Assembly (NCBI GenBank): GCA_033026295.1
Contig: CM065168.1
Span: 42,234,875 to 42,298,874, forward strand
Length of the DNA: 64,000 nt
DNA from: Channa striata
Lineage: Eukaryota > Chordata > Actinopteri > Anabantiformes > Channidae
Direction: 5' to 3'
A program made the translations under genes and the position numbers. The notes under the pieces were generated by a model. It did not search any database and had not been told where the DNA came from. It worked only from the letters and a program-made list of their open reading frames with translations. Of the stretch, positions 48,330-61,259 are shown piece after piece. Numbering within the stretch: position 1 is the first letter of the stretch; the number at the start of each line of letters is the position of its first letter.

Positions 48330-50521
48330 TATAATTAAGCACTTTCCCATTTCATGTCTGTAATTGGCATTCCAAAAGTCCACAGGACTCCTCCTGCTGT
48401 AAGCGTATTGTGTCACTTCCTGTTTCTTCACACAGTTTTGGGTCTCTGCCGAAGAATTGATCACTGGTTAATCGTGGCTGTTGTTGTGTAATTTAGTGAT
48501 TTCTCTGTATATAAACTATCACTTGGGGCATAAGATATTTTTACGCAAACACTTTCTCTCCTGAAATAATTAAACAAACTAGCTAACGCTAACTAAACTT
48601 AATCAATCTAGCTTCGTTAGCCTAGCACCTAGCAATGGCTTATCCGTCTCCTTCTGTCTCTCCTCTGATTTGCTCTGTCTGCCACATGTTTAGTTTCTCC
48701 TCGGCCTCCTTTAGTGATAACGGTACGTGTAATACGTGTAAGGTTCTTGTAGCTTTGGAGGCGAGGCTCTCTGAATTGGAAGCTCGGCTCCGCACCATGA
48801 CAAACAATCCAGCTGGTCAGGCCCCGGTAGCTGGTGCGGACCAACCTAGCATAGCCACTGTTAGCTTAGCCACTGTTAGCTGTTCCCCAGCAGTACCCGA
48901 GCAGCCGGGAAGCCAGGCCGGCTGGGTGACGGTCCAAATATAATGTTAAACAGACGCCCCAGGTTCACCACCAGCCGGTTCACGTTTCTAATCGTTTTTC
49001 CCCACTCAGAGACACACCCGCTGAGGAACGAACTCTGGTAATTGGCGACTCCATAGTCAGAAACATGAAGTTAGAGACGCCAGCGGCCCTAGTCCAATGT
49101 TACCCTGGGGCCAGAGCGGGCAACATCGAATCATATCTGAAACTCCTGTCTAAGGATCAACGTAGATAGTAAGATTATTATTCATGCAGGAACAAATTAC
49201 GCCCGATTACGCAAATCGGAGGTCACTAAAACGAATATTCAATCGGTGTGTAACTTTGCAAAGACAATGTCGGACTCCGTAGTTTTCTCTGGACCCCTGC
49301 CAAATCTGATCAGTGACGACACGTATAGCCGCATGTTGTCACTCAACCGCTGGCTGTCTAGGTGGTGTCCAGCAAACGATGTGGGCTACATAGACAATTG
49401 GAAAAGTTTTTGGGGAAAACCTAGGCTGATTAGGAGGGACGGCATCAATCCTACTTTTGATGGTGCCTCTGTCTTATCTAAAAATATGGCTGCTTTTATT
49501 AAACAACCAAAAGATTGACAGTCTAGAGTTGATCCTAGGACGCAGAGATCCAGTCCTACACGTTTCTCTGCAGTATCCGTACCGCCATCACCCCCACACA
49601 ACTCCCACATTCCTATAGAGACTGCCTCTCTTCCCCGATCAACTAAATTTTACTAACTAAGAATGATCACAAGAGGAGTTAATCATAATAACTTAATAAA
49701 AATCAGGACTGCTCTTCCTACTGAACAAAAAACTAAAACAATTAAATGTGGATTATTAAATATCAGATCTCTCTCATCTAAATCTCTGTTAGTAAATGAC
49801 TTGATAAGCGATCATCAATTCGATTTATTTTGTCTCACTGAAACCTGGTTGCAGAAGGAAAAATATGTTAGTTTAAATGAGTCGACCCCCCCCAAGTCAT
49901 ATTAACAATCATTTTCCTAGAAGCTCAGGCCGAGGTGGAGGAGTAGCAGCAATCTACCACTCAAGCTTACCAATAAACCCTAGACCTAAAAATAGTTATA
50001 ACTCATTTGAGAGTCTTACTCTGAGCCTTTCATTCCCAATCTGTAAAACTCAAAATTCACTCCTATTTGTTATTGTGTACCACCCTCCAGTCCCTTATTC
50101 TGAATTTTTGACTGAATTCTCAGATTTTCGAGCCGACTTAGTGCTTAGTGCAGATAAAGTCGTAATAGTGGGCGATTTGAACATTCATGTAGATGCTGAC
50201 AGTAACTCTCTCAACACAGCATTTACTTCATTATTAGATTCAATTGGTTTCTCTCAAAATGTAAAAGAACCCACTCACTGTTTTAGTCACACCCTAGACC
50301 TTGTCCTTGAATACGGCATTGAAATTGATAAACTAACAGTATTTCCTCATAATTCTGTTCTCTCTGATCATTTTCTAATAACATTTGAATTTAATTTATT
50401 AGATTACACAGCAGCTAGAAAATACTTTTGCTTCAGTAGGTGTTTATCTAAAAACACTGTGAACAAATTTGAGGAAATGATCCCTTCATCATTCACCACT
50501 ATGATCATTAACTGTACTCCT
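48330..50521 (+). mobile_element. L2 LINE, 3'-truncated, with gypsy fragment at its 5' end
   Basis: Begins with about 65 bases of Ty3/gypsy integrase sequence ([20 protein letters not shown]), then the L2 leader. ORF1 starts at ATG 48635 with coiled coil; frame breaks come at 48942 and near 49169. The esterase C-terminus (49246-49518, contains RRDGINPTFDG with Asn for the catalytic His) and the endonuclease (49740-50500: [27 protein letters not shown]) follow. It stops abruptly at 50521 before the reverse transcriptase. Dead. Confidence 0.8.
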
Positions 50522-52900
50522 GCATTTCTTCATTGCAGTTAGCAGCAAATCATCAGTGTATGTGTGTGAAAGCAGGTCTTCATTGCAGTGTGTGTCAATG
50601 TGTGCGTTACTTCCCCCTTTTATCAGTCACGAGCAACCGTCCCTGGAACACCAGCTCTTCCTCCTCCCGTCAGTCTGCCTCGGGAGAGGGCCTCTGAGGA
50701 CAGTCTCTGGCCTCATGTCCTCTTCTATGGCAACAAGGAACTCCTCACTTCCAGATTGACAGTCTCTTGCCCAGGGTCCTTTTCGGCCACAATTGAGGAA
50801 TTCGATTTTGCTTACATAGTGTTGACATCCTTGTCTTCTGTTACTCCATCATCCACTCTGGCCCCTTTTATCTGACACAGTATTCATCATGGTAACAGTT
50901 GCCAGGTGAAGTTCTCTTTGGTTTTTGTTCTCCTTGCCTTTCTTTCTCTTTTGAGCATGATTTTGGGCATGTATTATATGTTTGCGGACTTCTTCCAGTC
51001 TTGCTCCTTTGTCCACGCCTATGTAAGTTTGGTGCACCTCAGCAACAATGTCAGGCAAAAGTCATCGTATGATGTCACTTGTGAGATGTATTTCCCACGA
51101 TCAAGCTTCATGCCTCATTGATCTGGTTCGCATTCGAACTGATGGACCCGAAGACGTTGGTGGGGAGGCAGATGAATCAGGTTGTGGATGTTTTCCTCCT
51201 TCTGCTCCTGGAGCTGGTGCTGGTGGCAAACCTGATGAGTCTATGTCGGCATCCAGTTTCAGCACTGTAAGGTCTGGATAGAAAGGAGGAGACACACTGA
51301 GAGTAAATGGTGGTGATATATATGTGTAGGGTTTTCTACTGAAGCATTATCTGTTCTGTGTGGTTCATGAAGTTTTGCATGTATTTACTTTCTCTTCCAT
51401 TTACTTCATTCTTCCACATACTCACACATCCTTAAATCTTTAATGAGACACTTTATTTGTAGCCTTCACTTTGTTTTATTTTGTTTTTCTTTACAAATTT
51501 TCTTTTTAACAGGTTTTCTCCACAGTCCAAATTTTCAAACATTCAAGGCTTTTCACTGTACTTGGATTTAATGATTTTACTGAAGGAACCTCCTGTTGAT
51601 TGAAAACTAAACTCTGACTAGTCAAATTTTGTTTTCCATTTAAACATTCAACTTTGGCCTTGGCTTTTGTCTCACTGTCCAACTTGTGGCTGCCCCTCTT
51701 CTTTAAGTTGTTAGTTTCTCAACTGTTCAATGGATCCTCCCCCTCAGGGCCAATAGCTCAGATTAATTCAACCAAGAACCAAAGCGAACTCAACAAAAGT
51801 TCAAACAGACAGTTTCGTGCCCGTCTAAGACTAAAGACTGATACATCACAAAGATGTTTTAATCCCTCTGCTGCTGGGCAGAATATTCCCACCATCAACG
51901 GTTACAGTTTCCTGAAGAAAACTTGGAACCCAAAGAAAACTTCCGGTAAAGACAAAAACAGCTTGGTATCCGATGTCGACATGACCATTTTCAGCCCCAG
52001 CAGCTGCTGTGAATTTAGTTTTTGGCAGCGCTTGCTGCATGCTGGAGTAATGCATAGATCATATGCACTTTAGTTAAGGTCCGTATGTGTTTAAAAGGCC
52101 TGTGACTCACTACTGAATAGGCCTGTAGTGAGTAGACACTCCAATAAAGAAGTGTACATGGTTTCTGTGTCAGAGCCAGACTTGGTTGTGTTGTGATGGT
52201 AGAGTAATTATAAAGGTCTTGATTAAAACAACATGCACGATGAATCTTAAAGGAGTTTTCATTCTCAATTAACTCTTTGTAAATATGGGACATCTCCTCC
52301 CAAAGAAGCATGCAATCTATTTTAAATCACTTTAATATCATATTAACTCTAACTAACTCTAAATTCCTGCTTTGAGTTAATCAAAGGCTGGACAGTTTCA
52401 TGTCACTGATGTTTTAGGTGTATTTAAAACGGTTGATGATTTACCAATTTTAATGCTTCAAAGTGGAAAACCTGATCACATTTTGATAAAATCCACATGA
52501 TAAAATAAAATTTTCATTAACTTCTGTCAGTATGTAAGTATGGCTTATAGTGATATTAATGGACATCATGGACACGTTTCTCTCTTTTTGTAAATAACCG
52601 CTGCTCTGCCTTTTACGTATTCAGCATGTTCTCATTGTGATGTGTAATATTTAGATGTAGATTTCTGATCTTTGTTTGTTTGTTTCTGTTTATTTAAATA
52701 CAACCTGAGAAATAGTTTCCATTTAACAGTTACTATCAAACTCTTTTGTGCAACACGTTTTAAAAAAGGTGACACACAAAATAACACTCTAACCACAGAC
52801 CTGTTAGTTGTTTCTTTCTGAAGAGAAAGAACTGCAGAGCATTTAAGTGTAACATAAGTTTGATTGTAATTGTTTAATCGCTATTTAAATGCTGCACAAA
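50522..52900. other. No gene recognised
   Basis: 2.4 kb without a supported gene. A minus-strand stretch near 50850-51295 (EVHQTYIGVDKGARLEEVRK; a Pro/Ser-rich frame at 51101-51295) and a plus frame at 51654-52073 (139 codons) look like fragments of a coding element. Neither has a recognised domain, promoter or splice structure. Confidence 0.4.
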
Positions 52901-53226
52901 GTGATGCAGGTGAGAAGATGGACTTCATAAAGATACATTTAAAAAATTGTCAATATTTGCGAAGTGGAAACTTTAATACAGGAAAGCCAGAAAATTTAAT
53001 GATTATAATGGTAATTATTGCATTGTCAGTTTTACTGTCTGGTAAATTTTGACACTTTTGATTAATATTTTCATCAAAATAGGTGATTAAGCATTTCAGC
53101 TTATGACTTATTAATATTTTCTAAAATTTGGTCTGCTTTCTTTGAACCACAATTTCCTATAAGCTCAGGATGTGGGCAGAGAGTGTTGGTACTGAGCGTA
53201 AAGAAGACAGACAACATCAAGACATC

Positions 53227-56200
53227 ATGGAGATCACCTCTCTGTGCCTCATACTGTGTAAGAAACTCTCTTTTTTAAATACTGCAGATGTTTTATCTTA
53301 TTTAGTCAGTTGTTATTTCATGATCTGAGGTCTTATAAGAATTTTTAAACTTAACTTTTATTTCATTTACATTCACTAAGGACAACACGACCTTGGTTAA
53401 TAGTCTGATTTCCTCATGATCAAAATCGACATTTAGCAAATCTGTGTTTTGAATGAATAATGTATGAACACCCATTTTCGAACATCCACACCATCAACAA
53501 AAAATTGTGATTGACTGCAAAAACTGTCATTTCTTTCACCTTCCATTTTACTTGAACTGCTACAAACATGTAGCAACGCATAACTGTCATAAACGTTCAC
53601 TATTTGTTCCTGTAACCGTACAAAGAACCTGGCTAGATAAGGATGCTTTAACAACAGTGTGGAACATTCACTGAAAGCAAAGAGAAATAGTTCATTGCTT
53701 TCACTTTTCATCACCCGGCAGTGTATGATAAATAAAAAAAAATTAATCAGGAGTGGAATCTTAAATTCAACATTTCTGGACGCAGTGATCACCATCATCT
53801 TCTTTCCCAGAACAACCTCCTCGATGTCACTCAGTCTGGCTTCAAGAGTGGTCAATTCTGACTGTTGTGGAATTCTACGGGCTGCAAAAGCTGCAGGTAA
53901 TTCTTCTGTCTTGACTCTACTGGACCTATCGGCAGCCTTTGACACTGTAAACCGTCAAAGCCTCTTGACTGCAGTCTCTAACTTGGGCATCTCTGGACCA
54001 GTTATAGCCTGGTTTTGGTCCTACTTGTCTGGACGAACCTAAAAGGTATCCTTGCAGGGGCGTGATTCTAAATCTCATAACCTCTCCACTGGTGTACCAC
54101 AGGGCTCTGTTCTCGGTCCTCTTCTTTTTGCCATCTATACATCTTTCCTGAGCTCTATCATCCATTCTCATGCCTTTTCTTTTCACTGCTATGCAGACGA
54201 CATGCAGCTCTTCCTGTCCTTTACGTGAGAAGACTCTACCGTCTCGACAGGCATCTCTGTTGGATCAGAGAAAGACATCATCTGCTCTAAATCTCCAAGA
54301 CAGAAGTTGTAGTCTTCCCAGCCAAACTGTTGACACAGCACAACATCAGCATCAACATTGGATCTGAAGTGATTGTCCCATCTAAGTCAGCAAGAAACCT
54401 GGATTACTGCAACGTGCTGTTGATGTGGTTACCAGCATGCTCAATCAAAACCCTGAAGATGATCCAAAATGCAGCAGCATGCCTCATCTTTAACCAGCCA
54501 AAAAGGACTCACGTCACTCCACTCTTTAGATCTCTATACTAGCTTGCAAGGATTAAGTTCAAAGCTCTGTCTCTTGCCTACAGAGTGGTCAACTCAACAG
54601 CTCTGCTTGCCTTTTGCTCACTTGTAAGTCACTTTAGATAAAAGCGACTTGATTAATTGGTTTGTTTTGTCAGGTTTCATTGATAGATATAACTGCATGT
54701 CATCAGCGTAGCAGTGAACATTTACAGTTTTTTCTAATAATGTTGCCAAGGGGAGACATATATAGAGTAAAGAGTATTGGTCCTAACTTTTGTGTATGTG
54801 GAAGATTCATCATTAACATGAACAAATTTTAATCTATCTGATAGATAAGATTTAAACCAATTTAGTGCAGTTCCTGTAATTCCAATTACATGGTCTAGTC
54901 TCTGTAATAATATTCTGTGATCAGTGGTGTCAAATGCAGCACTAAGATCTAGAAGAACTAGTATAGAGACAAGTCCATTATCAGAAGCCAGAAGAAGATC
55001 GCTGGTGACTTTCAGTGCAGTTTCTGTGCTATGATGAACTCTAAATCCTGACTGAAATTCTTCAAACAAGTCGTTTCTGCACAGGTGGTCACATAATTGC
55101 ATTACATCTACTTTTTCAAGTATTTTAGAAATAAAGGGGAGATTGGATATTGGTCAGTAATTGGCTAAGACACCTGGATGCAGACAAGGTTTTTCAAGTA
55201 GAGGTTTGATTACAGCTACCTTATAGGCCTTTGGTACATATCCTGTTTGTAAAGATAGATTAATGATATCTAATACGAACGTGTCTAATAAGGGTAGAGC
55301 ATCTTTTAGCAGTCTAACTGGAATAGGGTCTAGCAGACATGTTGTTGGTTTAGATGCCATAATAGTTAAAGTTAACTCAGAAAGATCTATGGGCACAAAG
55401 CAGTCTAAAAGGGACTGAGGACTTACTGATGATTCTAACTGTGTTGTATTTGTGGTCATGAAGTCATTGTTGCATAGCGTTGAGGGAATACTAGTTTCAA
55501 CTAAACTATGGCTCTTAGTCAGCCTGGCTACAGTGCTGAAAAGAAACCGGGGGTTTTTCTTGTTTTCCTCTGTTAGTGATGAATAATAAGCTGTTCTGGC
55601 TTTACAGAGGTTAATTTGTATAAGTATAAACTCTTTTTCCAGGCTTTCCTGTGTGATTCTTGTGAGTGAGTGGAACGCCACTTCCTTTCTAGTTTGCGTG
55701 ATGCCTGCTTTAAATTGCGTGTTTGCGAGCTATACCATGGAGATCGCCTGTTCAGAATTACTGCCTTCTTTTTTAGAGGGGCAACACTATCAAGTATGGA
55801 AAGTAAAGATGCTGCATAATTATCAGTCAGGTAATCAACTTGTACAGGACTACAGTTAATGAGGCTACTCTCAGTTATATCGGTACACGTTGAAGTAAAT
55901 GATGAAGGGATCATTTCCTTAAATTTGATCACAGTGTTTTCAGATAAACACCTACTGAAGCAAAACTTTTTTTCTAGCTGCTGTGTAGTCCAATAAACTA
56001 AATTCAAATGTTATTAGGAAATGTTCAGAGAGAACAGAATTATGAGGAAATACTGTTAGTTTATCAATTTCAATGCCGTATGTAAGGACAAGTTCTAGGG
56101 TGTGACTAAAACAGTGATTGGGTTCATTTACAATTTGAGAGAAACCAATTGAATCTTATAATGAAGTAAATGCCGTGTTGAGAGAGTTACTGTCAGCATC

Positions 56201-59200
56201 TACATGAATGTTAAAATCGCCCACTATGACGACGTTATCTGCACTAAGCACTAAGTCGGCTGGAAAATCTGAGAATTCAGTCAAAAATTCAGAATAAGGG
56301 ACTGGAGGACGATACACAATAACAAATAGAAGTGGATTTTGAGTTTTCCAAATTGGGAATGAAAGGCTCAGAGTAAGACTCTCAAATGAGTTATAACTAT
56401 GTTTAGGTCAGGGTTTATTGGTAGTTCTTCAGTGGTAGTGTGCTGCTACTCCTCCACCTGAGCCTGAGCTTCTAGGAACATGATAGTTAATATGACCTGG
56501 GGCGACTGTTTAAACTGACATATTCTTCCTTCTGCAACCAGGTTTCAGTGAGACAAAATAAATCGAATTGGCTATCAAATCATTTACTAACAGAGATTTA
56601 GATGAGGGAACAGATAATTAATAATCCACATTTAATTGTTTTAGCTTTTTGTTCAGTAGGAAGGCAGTCCTGATTTTTATTAAGTTATTATTATTAACTC
56701 GGGCTCTGATCATTCTTAGTTTGTAAAATTTAGTTTATCGGGAACAGAGCCGAGTCTCTATTCAGGAATGTGGGAGTTGTGGGGGGTCGGTGGTGAGGAT
56801 ACTGCTGCAAAAACGTTAGGACTGGATTCTGCGTCCTATACATGTATCACTGATCAATTTGGCAGGTCCAGAGAAAACTAAACAGTCCGACATTGTCTTT
56901 GCAAAGGAGAGACCGATTGAATATTCGTTTTAGTGCCGATTGGTAATCGGGCGTCATTTGTTCCTGCATGAATAATAATCTTACTGTATTACGTTTATCC
57001 TTAGACAGGAGTTTGATATTTAATTATTTGGCCCCAGGGTAACATTGACTTTGGCGCTGGCGTCTCTAAAACTTCACGTTTCTGATGGAGTCGCCAAGTA
57101 CCATAGTTTATCCTCAGAGAAATCACAGTGGGGAAAAAATTTGCACAACGTGAACAGCTGGTGGTGAACCAGTCTGTTTAACATTATATTTGGACCGTCA
57201 CCCAGCCGGCCTGGCTTCCCGGCTGCTCAGGGTACTGCTGGGGAACAAAACAGTGGCTAAGAGTGGCTATGAAGGTTGGTGACACCAGCTACCGGGGCCT
57301 GACTAGCTGGATTGTTTGTCCTGTGGACTTTTGGAATGCCAATTATAGAGCATGAACTCCAAAGCTGCAATAATCACATTTATTTTGTTATTTATCACTA
57401 AAGGAGGCGAGGAAAAACTAAACATGTGGCAGACAGAGCAAGTCAGGGAGAGACAAATAACGGAGAAGCCATTGCTAGGTGCAAAGGCTAACGAAGCACA
57501 ATCGATTAAGTTTAGTTGCGTCAAATGGTTTGTTTAATTATGGCAGGAGAGCAGGTGTTTATAAAACAAATCTTATGTCCCAAGTGATAGTTTTTCTTAC
57601 AGAGAAATCACTAATTTAACAACAAAAGCTCATCAGTGATCAACTTTCAACCCAAAACAGTGTGAAGAAACAGAGTTTAGTGACAAAACTAGCAGGAGGA
57701 GTCCTGTGGACTTTTGGAATGCCAATTATAGACATGAACTGGGAAAGTGCTTTAATTATAGATTTATTTGATATTGTGTGCAAAGCATAAGCAGCTGGAC
57801 ACAGAGTAGCATGACACATAACCGTGAACAAATAAGTTGCGCCTGATTTCGAACGAGACAAAGGCCGCACACAATCAATTATTAGATGCTCAAATGGCTG
57901 GTTGATGGCTGGAAAGGGATATAAAGGTGCAGGTCAAACATTAGTTTTCTTTACAACTGAAAAACCAAACTCATCGTGCGCCACTTTCAACACTGACTGA
58001 CAGAGTTTAACTGACAAAACTAACTGAAAGATGGGATCCCCAAAAAAATGTTGGCAGAGACGCATAAGCCCACACAGTTTCCAGTTTCAGATTTTTCCGA
58101 CAATGGCGACACACCAGCTTGAATAAAAGAATCAAATGCCCCCATTCCTCCCAAGATTGTAACAGGCAATTTCACATCACCGTCCATTAAAAACACAAAA
58201 ATAAGCTGTAACAAATGGCCGATATGATTGTAAACCAACAGGACAAGAGTCTGTCACTTGTGTGACAGGGTGTAAACGCCCTTGTTCATTTGGCACACGA
58301 GTGCAGTCAAACCTGCTCCCTTTACCTGGCCACTTAACGTATTCTTAGCTTTACCTGAGGATATCCAGACACTATCAGCAATGGGCCAAACATTGCTGCA
58401 CGCCTTCCCACCCCTACAGAGGGAGTTGGTCAGAGGTATAGTTATGAACTCACTATTACTGGGGTGTTGTAAGTCGGCCCCTCCGTTTGTGGGCCTTTAT
58501 CTGAGCTCATGAACTTAGCCACCCTCCTTCTGAAACTACTGAGACGCCTTCACATTCATGAGCTCAAAGCTATCACATATGTAAGTGAATCGCACACAGT
58601 GTCTTATTGCCTTTGTGGACTTTGAAAAATAATATTCTCCTAAAATAGCTGCAAACACTGACATTATCATTTGCCTCCAGATGGCTGCTCCTGTGACTGT
58701 CACTATTTTATTGTATATGCATGTTTCCATCATAATTTAACAGCAAGATTCATGGTCCTCCCTGCATATTTGATGCTCACACTGCATGTTTTGCACAGTT
58801 TAATAAGTGCTTTCAAACCTGAGACTTTAAAGTAGCTGGTGCATTGTATCAGATGGCCTATGGCTATAATATTTTGTGTCCCAATTTCCCTTGTGGGAAC
58901 CATTTTTTCCTTTTGTCAGTTGGGTCTCTTTCAGCGTTTTAGATTTCATCAAACACTAAACAATAAACTGTCAAGCTGTTTTTACAAACGTGTCTTTCAT
59001 TTCCTTTTTAAACCACCAGCTGCCACCCTGAACGTCCATCCTGACAAGTCTCAGTTCTTCCGATATGAGAACATCTCTCTGAACTGTGCAGAGTCGGGGA
59101 CCTCCCTCAACTGGACAGTGAGGAGAAACACTTCCAGTAAGACGTCTCAGCCATGCATGGGCGGCTTCGGAGACCCTGAGGAGTCCTCCTGCATCCTGAA

Positions 59201-61248
59201 GGACGCCTTTCCAATAGACAGTGGAGTGTACTGGTGTGAGTCAGAGGGAGGGAAGGAGTGCAGCAACATCCTGAACATCACAGTCATTGGTGTGTTTGTA
59301 GTTTCTTTTTCTGGTTTTTATACTCTTCGTACTCTTATATGCAGACATTATTTATATTGTGTTATAAAAACAAAGGTTATATTTTGTTCTGAATTCAGTT
59401 ATTTACCATCTTCAGAAAAAATAACTCCAGCTCCACTTAATTACTTACTTAATTCCAGCTGGTCCTGTGATCATGGAGAGTCCTGCACTTCCTGTCATGG
59501 AGGGAGATGAAGTCACTCTTCGCTGTTTACAGAAGGACAGATTTAATTCACAGTCTACGTCAGATTTCAGCACTTCCTTTTTCAAAGATGGTGTTTTCAT
59601 TGGGATGAAGCCTGAAGGAAAGATGATCCTTCCATCAGTGAAAAAGTCTGATGAAGGTTTCTACAAGTGTCAACACCCCACAAAAGGAGAGTCAGCACAG
59701 AGTCTGCTGGCTGTGACAGGTGAGGTGCGACAGGTCGACAGGTTAGAGTCTTGTCAAACATTTGTCTGTATTTGTGAAGCCTCCTTCACATACGTGGCTG
59801 CGTTTACATGCACCTAAGAAACCTGGTTGCGGAAATCCACGTTTAAATGCAGCTGCAGAGTGATCACATTTCTCCTCCGCCTGTTGACTGGAAGCAAAAC
59901 AGTTGGAGGAACCAGAACTGACTGTTTCATGCTTGTTCTCTTCCACAGTCAGAGCTGTCCTGACCACTAGTCCTCCTTGTCCTCGTCCTCATCCTCGTCC
60001 TCCGTCCACATCTCTTCCCATACTCGTGTGTGTCATCCTGCTGTTCATTCTCTACACTGTTATCACAATTGTTTGTATATACGCCTTCAAAAGATGGACT
60101 CAAGGTAAGAACACGTTTGAAAATTCCGATGATAACAACGTCTCATTCATTATCAAGTTATCATGGATAATTTAAATCAGGAAATTGATTTCCAAACCTG
60201 CAAACTATGGATTGTTAGAAACGCACAAACAAAAATGGCAGTTGTATGAGAACAACGGTTAAGCCCAGGATATGATGAAACACTCACAGGAACAACAGCC
60301 AAAACTTATATTCAACATGGTAAAATAAAAGAAGAAGCCCATCATCCCCAAGACAAGGAAAGCACAAAAACAACACCAAACACACTTGTAGACAGAATTA
60401 AAGTCATTCCAAACAATGATGATTTCTTGGTCTCTTGGCCTCTTTTATGCTGGGGTTCTAATATAAGACAGGTGTCTGTGCATCCTGTGGCCCACAAATC
60501 ACCCATGACCAAAGAAAAAACCATGAACCAAATAAGAAAAACTGTGAAGTGAAACTATAGGCAGAAAACCAACCCTAAACCAAAATGGTGGGTTCATACT
60601 TAACAAGGAGACATTGAAAAGAGATTTACTGTAACAAAGAATAACTGTAGTTGTTTCCAACAAAGGTGCCATTGTTTTATTGTGAGGTGCGGCGCCTTGT
60701 ACTTGCATCTCTCATCACATTAAAGTATTTAATACAGTATTTAGACAGTAAACTGTCCCTAAACTTCTCTCTAACTTTATCATGTTCCTCTAGAACTTAA
60801 TGAGGAAATAAATTCCTATGAGCTTTTCCAAAATGATCCAAAGTCATGGACAGAATAAATGGACAGAGACTGAGTGGAGTGAGACAAATACAGGGAGAGT
60901 GAGCGACCAGCCCCATAGCAAAGGTTTCACAACAAGGCCCTTTGTGTAAGACTGGGTCAAATGTCAGCCAGACATATTCCCTGGAGGTGGCATGTCTGAT
61001 TATTTGCTGTCATAACTCATGCTTTTAAGCCTTAAAAACAGGAAGTGAAACTCAAAGGGAAACAGTGAAACCCACTAATGCGGCTTCATGAGATAGGTCA
61101 GCTGAGCTGGTGGGCACAGAAACAAAACAGCAGCAAGTGCCTTAGTGAATATAGACACATTCAATACCTCTACTCCACTCTCCCATAGAAAATGATGATT
61201 TTTTCCTCTGCTCTTTCTGCAGTTTCAGATTATAATAAAAGAAATTAG
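53227..61248 (+). CDS. Fc receptor-like gene B, two Ig domains, membrane-bound
   Basis: Exons: 53227-53257 (signal start [10 protein letters not shown]), 59020-59289 (Ig domain 1), 59459-59719 (Ig domain 2), 59949-60104 (stem and membrane helix), 61223-61248 (tail VSDYNKRN, stop). All are phase 1 with GT/AG borders. Domain 1 has core cysteines in ISLNCAES and [10 protein letters not shown] and an extra pair ([17 protein letters not shown]). Domain 2 has VTLRC and GFYKCQHP with the PALPVMEGD signature of fish Fc-receptor-like proteins. The signal exon alone is short; related genes use an extra mini-exon, which I could not place in the 5.8 kb intron. That intron holds a LINE, an L2 and a gypsy fragment. 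The tail has no ITIM/ITAM and the helix ([20 protein letters not shown]) has no charged residue, so signalling would need a partner or it acts as a decoy. Confidence 0.75.
53790..54652 (+). mobile_element. L2/CR1-clade LINE, reverse-transcriptase fragment
   Basis: Broken frames read [30 protein letters not shown], then [20 protein letters not shown] and [13 protein letters not shown], i.e. the reverse-transcriptase palm with YADD. It is another subfamily than the L2 copies nearby. It is embedded in the first intron of receptor gene B and abuts the reversed L2. Confidence 0.75.
54655..57700 (-). mobile_element. L2 LINE, minus strand, 3'-truncated
   Basis: From about 57700 down: gypsy junction, leader, a strongly decayed ORF1 and endonuclease (57300-56000), then better kept reverse-transcriptase parts: 55681-55154 ([45 protein letters not shown]) and 55102-54734 ([56 protein letters not shown]). 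It reaches [10 protein letters not shown] near 54690 and ends without a 3' UTR. It supplies the domain missing from the 17580 copy. Confidence 0.85.
57640..58450 (-). mobile_element. Ty3/gypsy retrotransposon pol fragment
   Basis: Minus strand: a protease-like piece at 58020-58238 ([20 protein letters not shown], where the usual DTGA active site reads GMGA), then a jump to the integrase: [31 protein letters not shown] and [20 protein letters not shown]. The integrase carries DC in place of the usual DxxGPL block. Frameshifts and internal deletion; no LTRs found. A relic in the intron of receptor gene B. Confidence 0.7.
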
Positions 61249-61259
61249 CATGATGGAGG

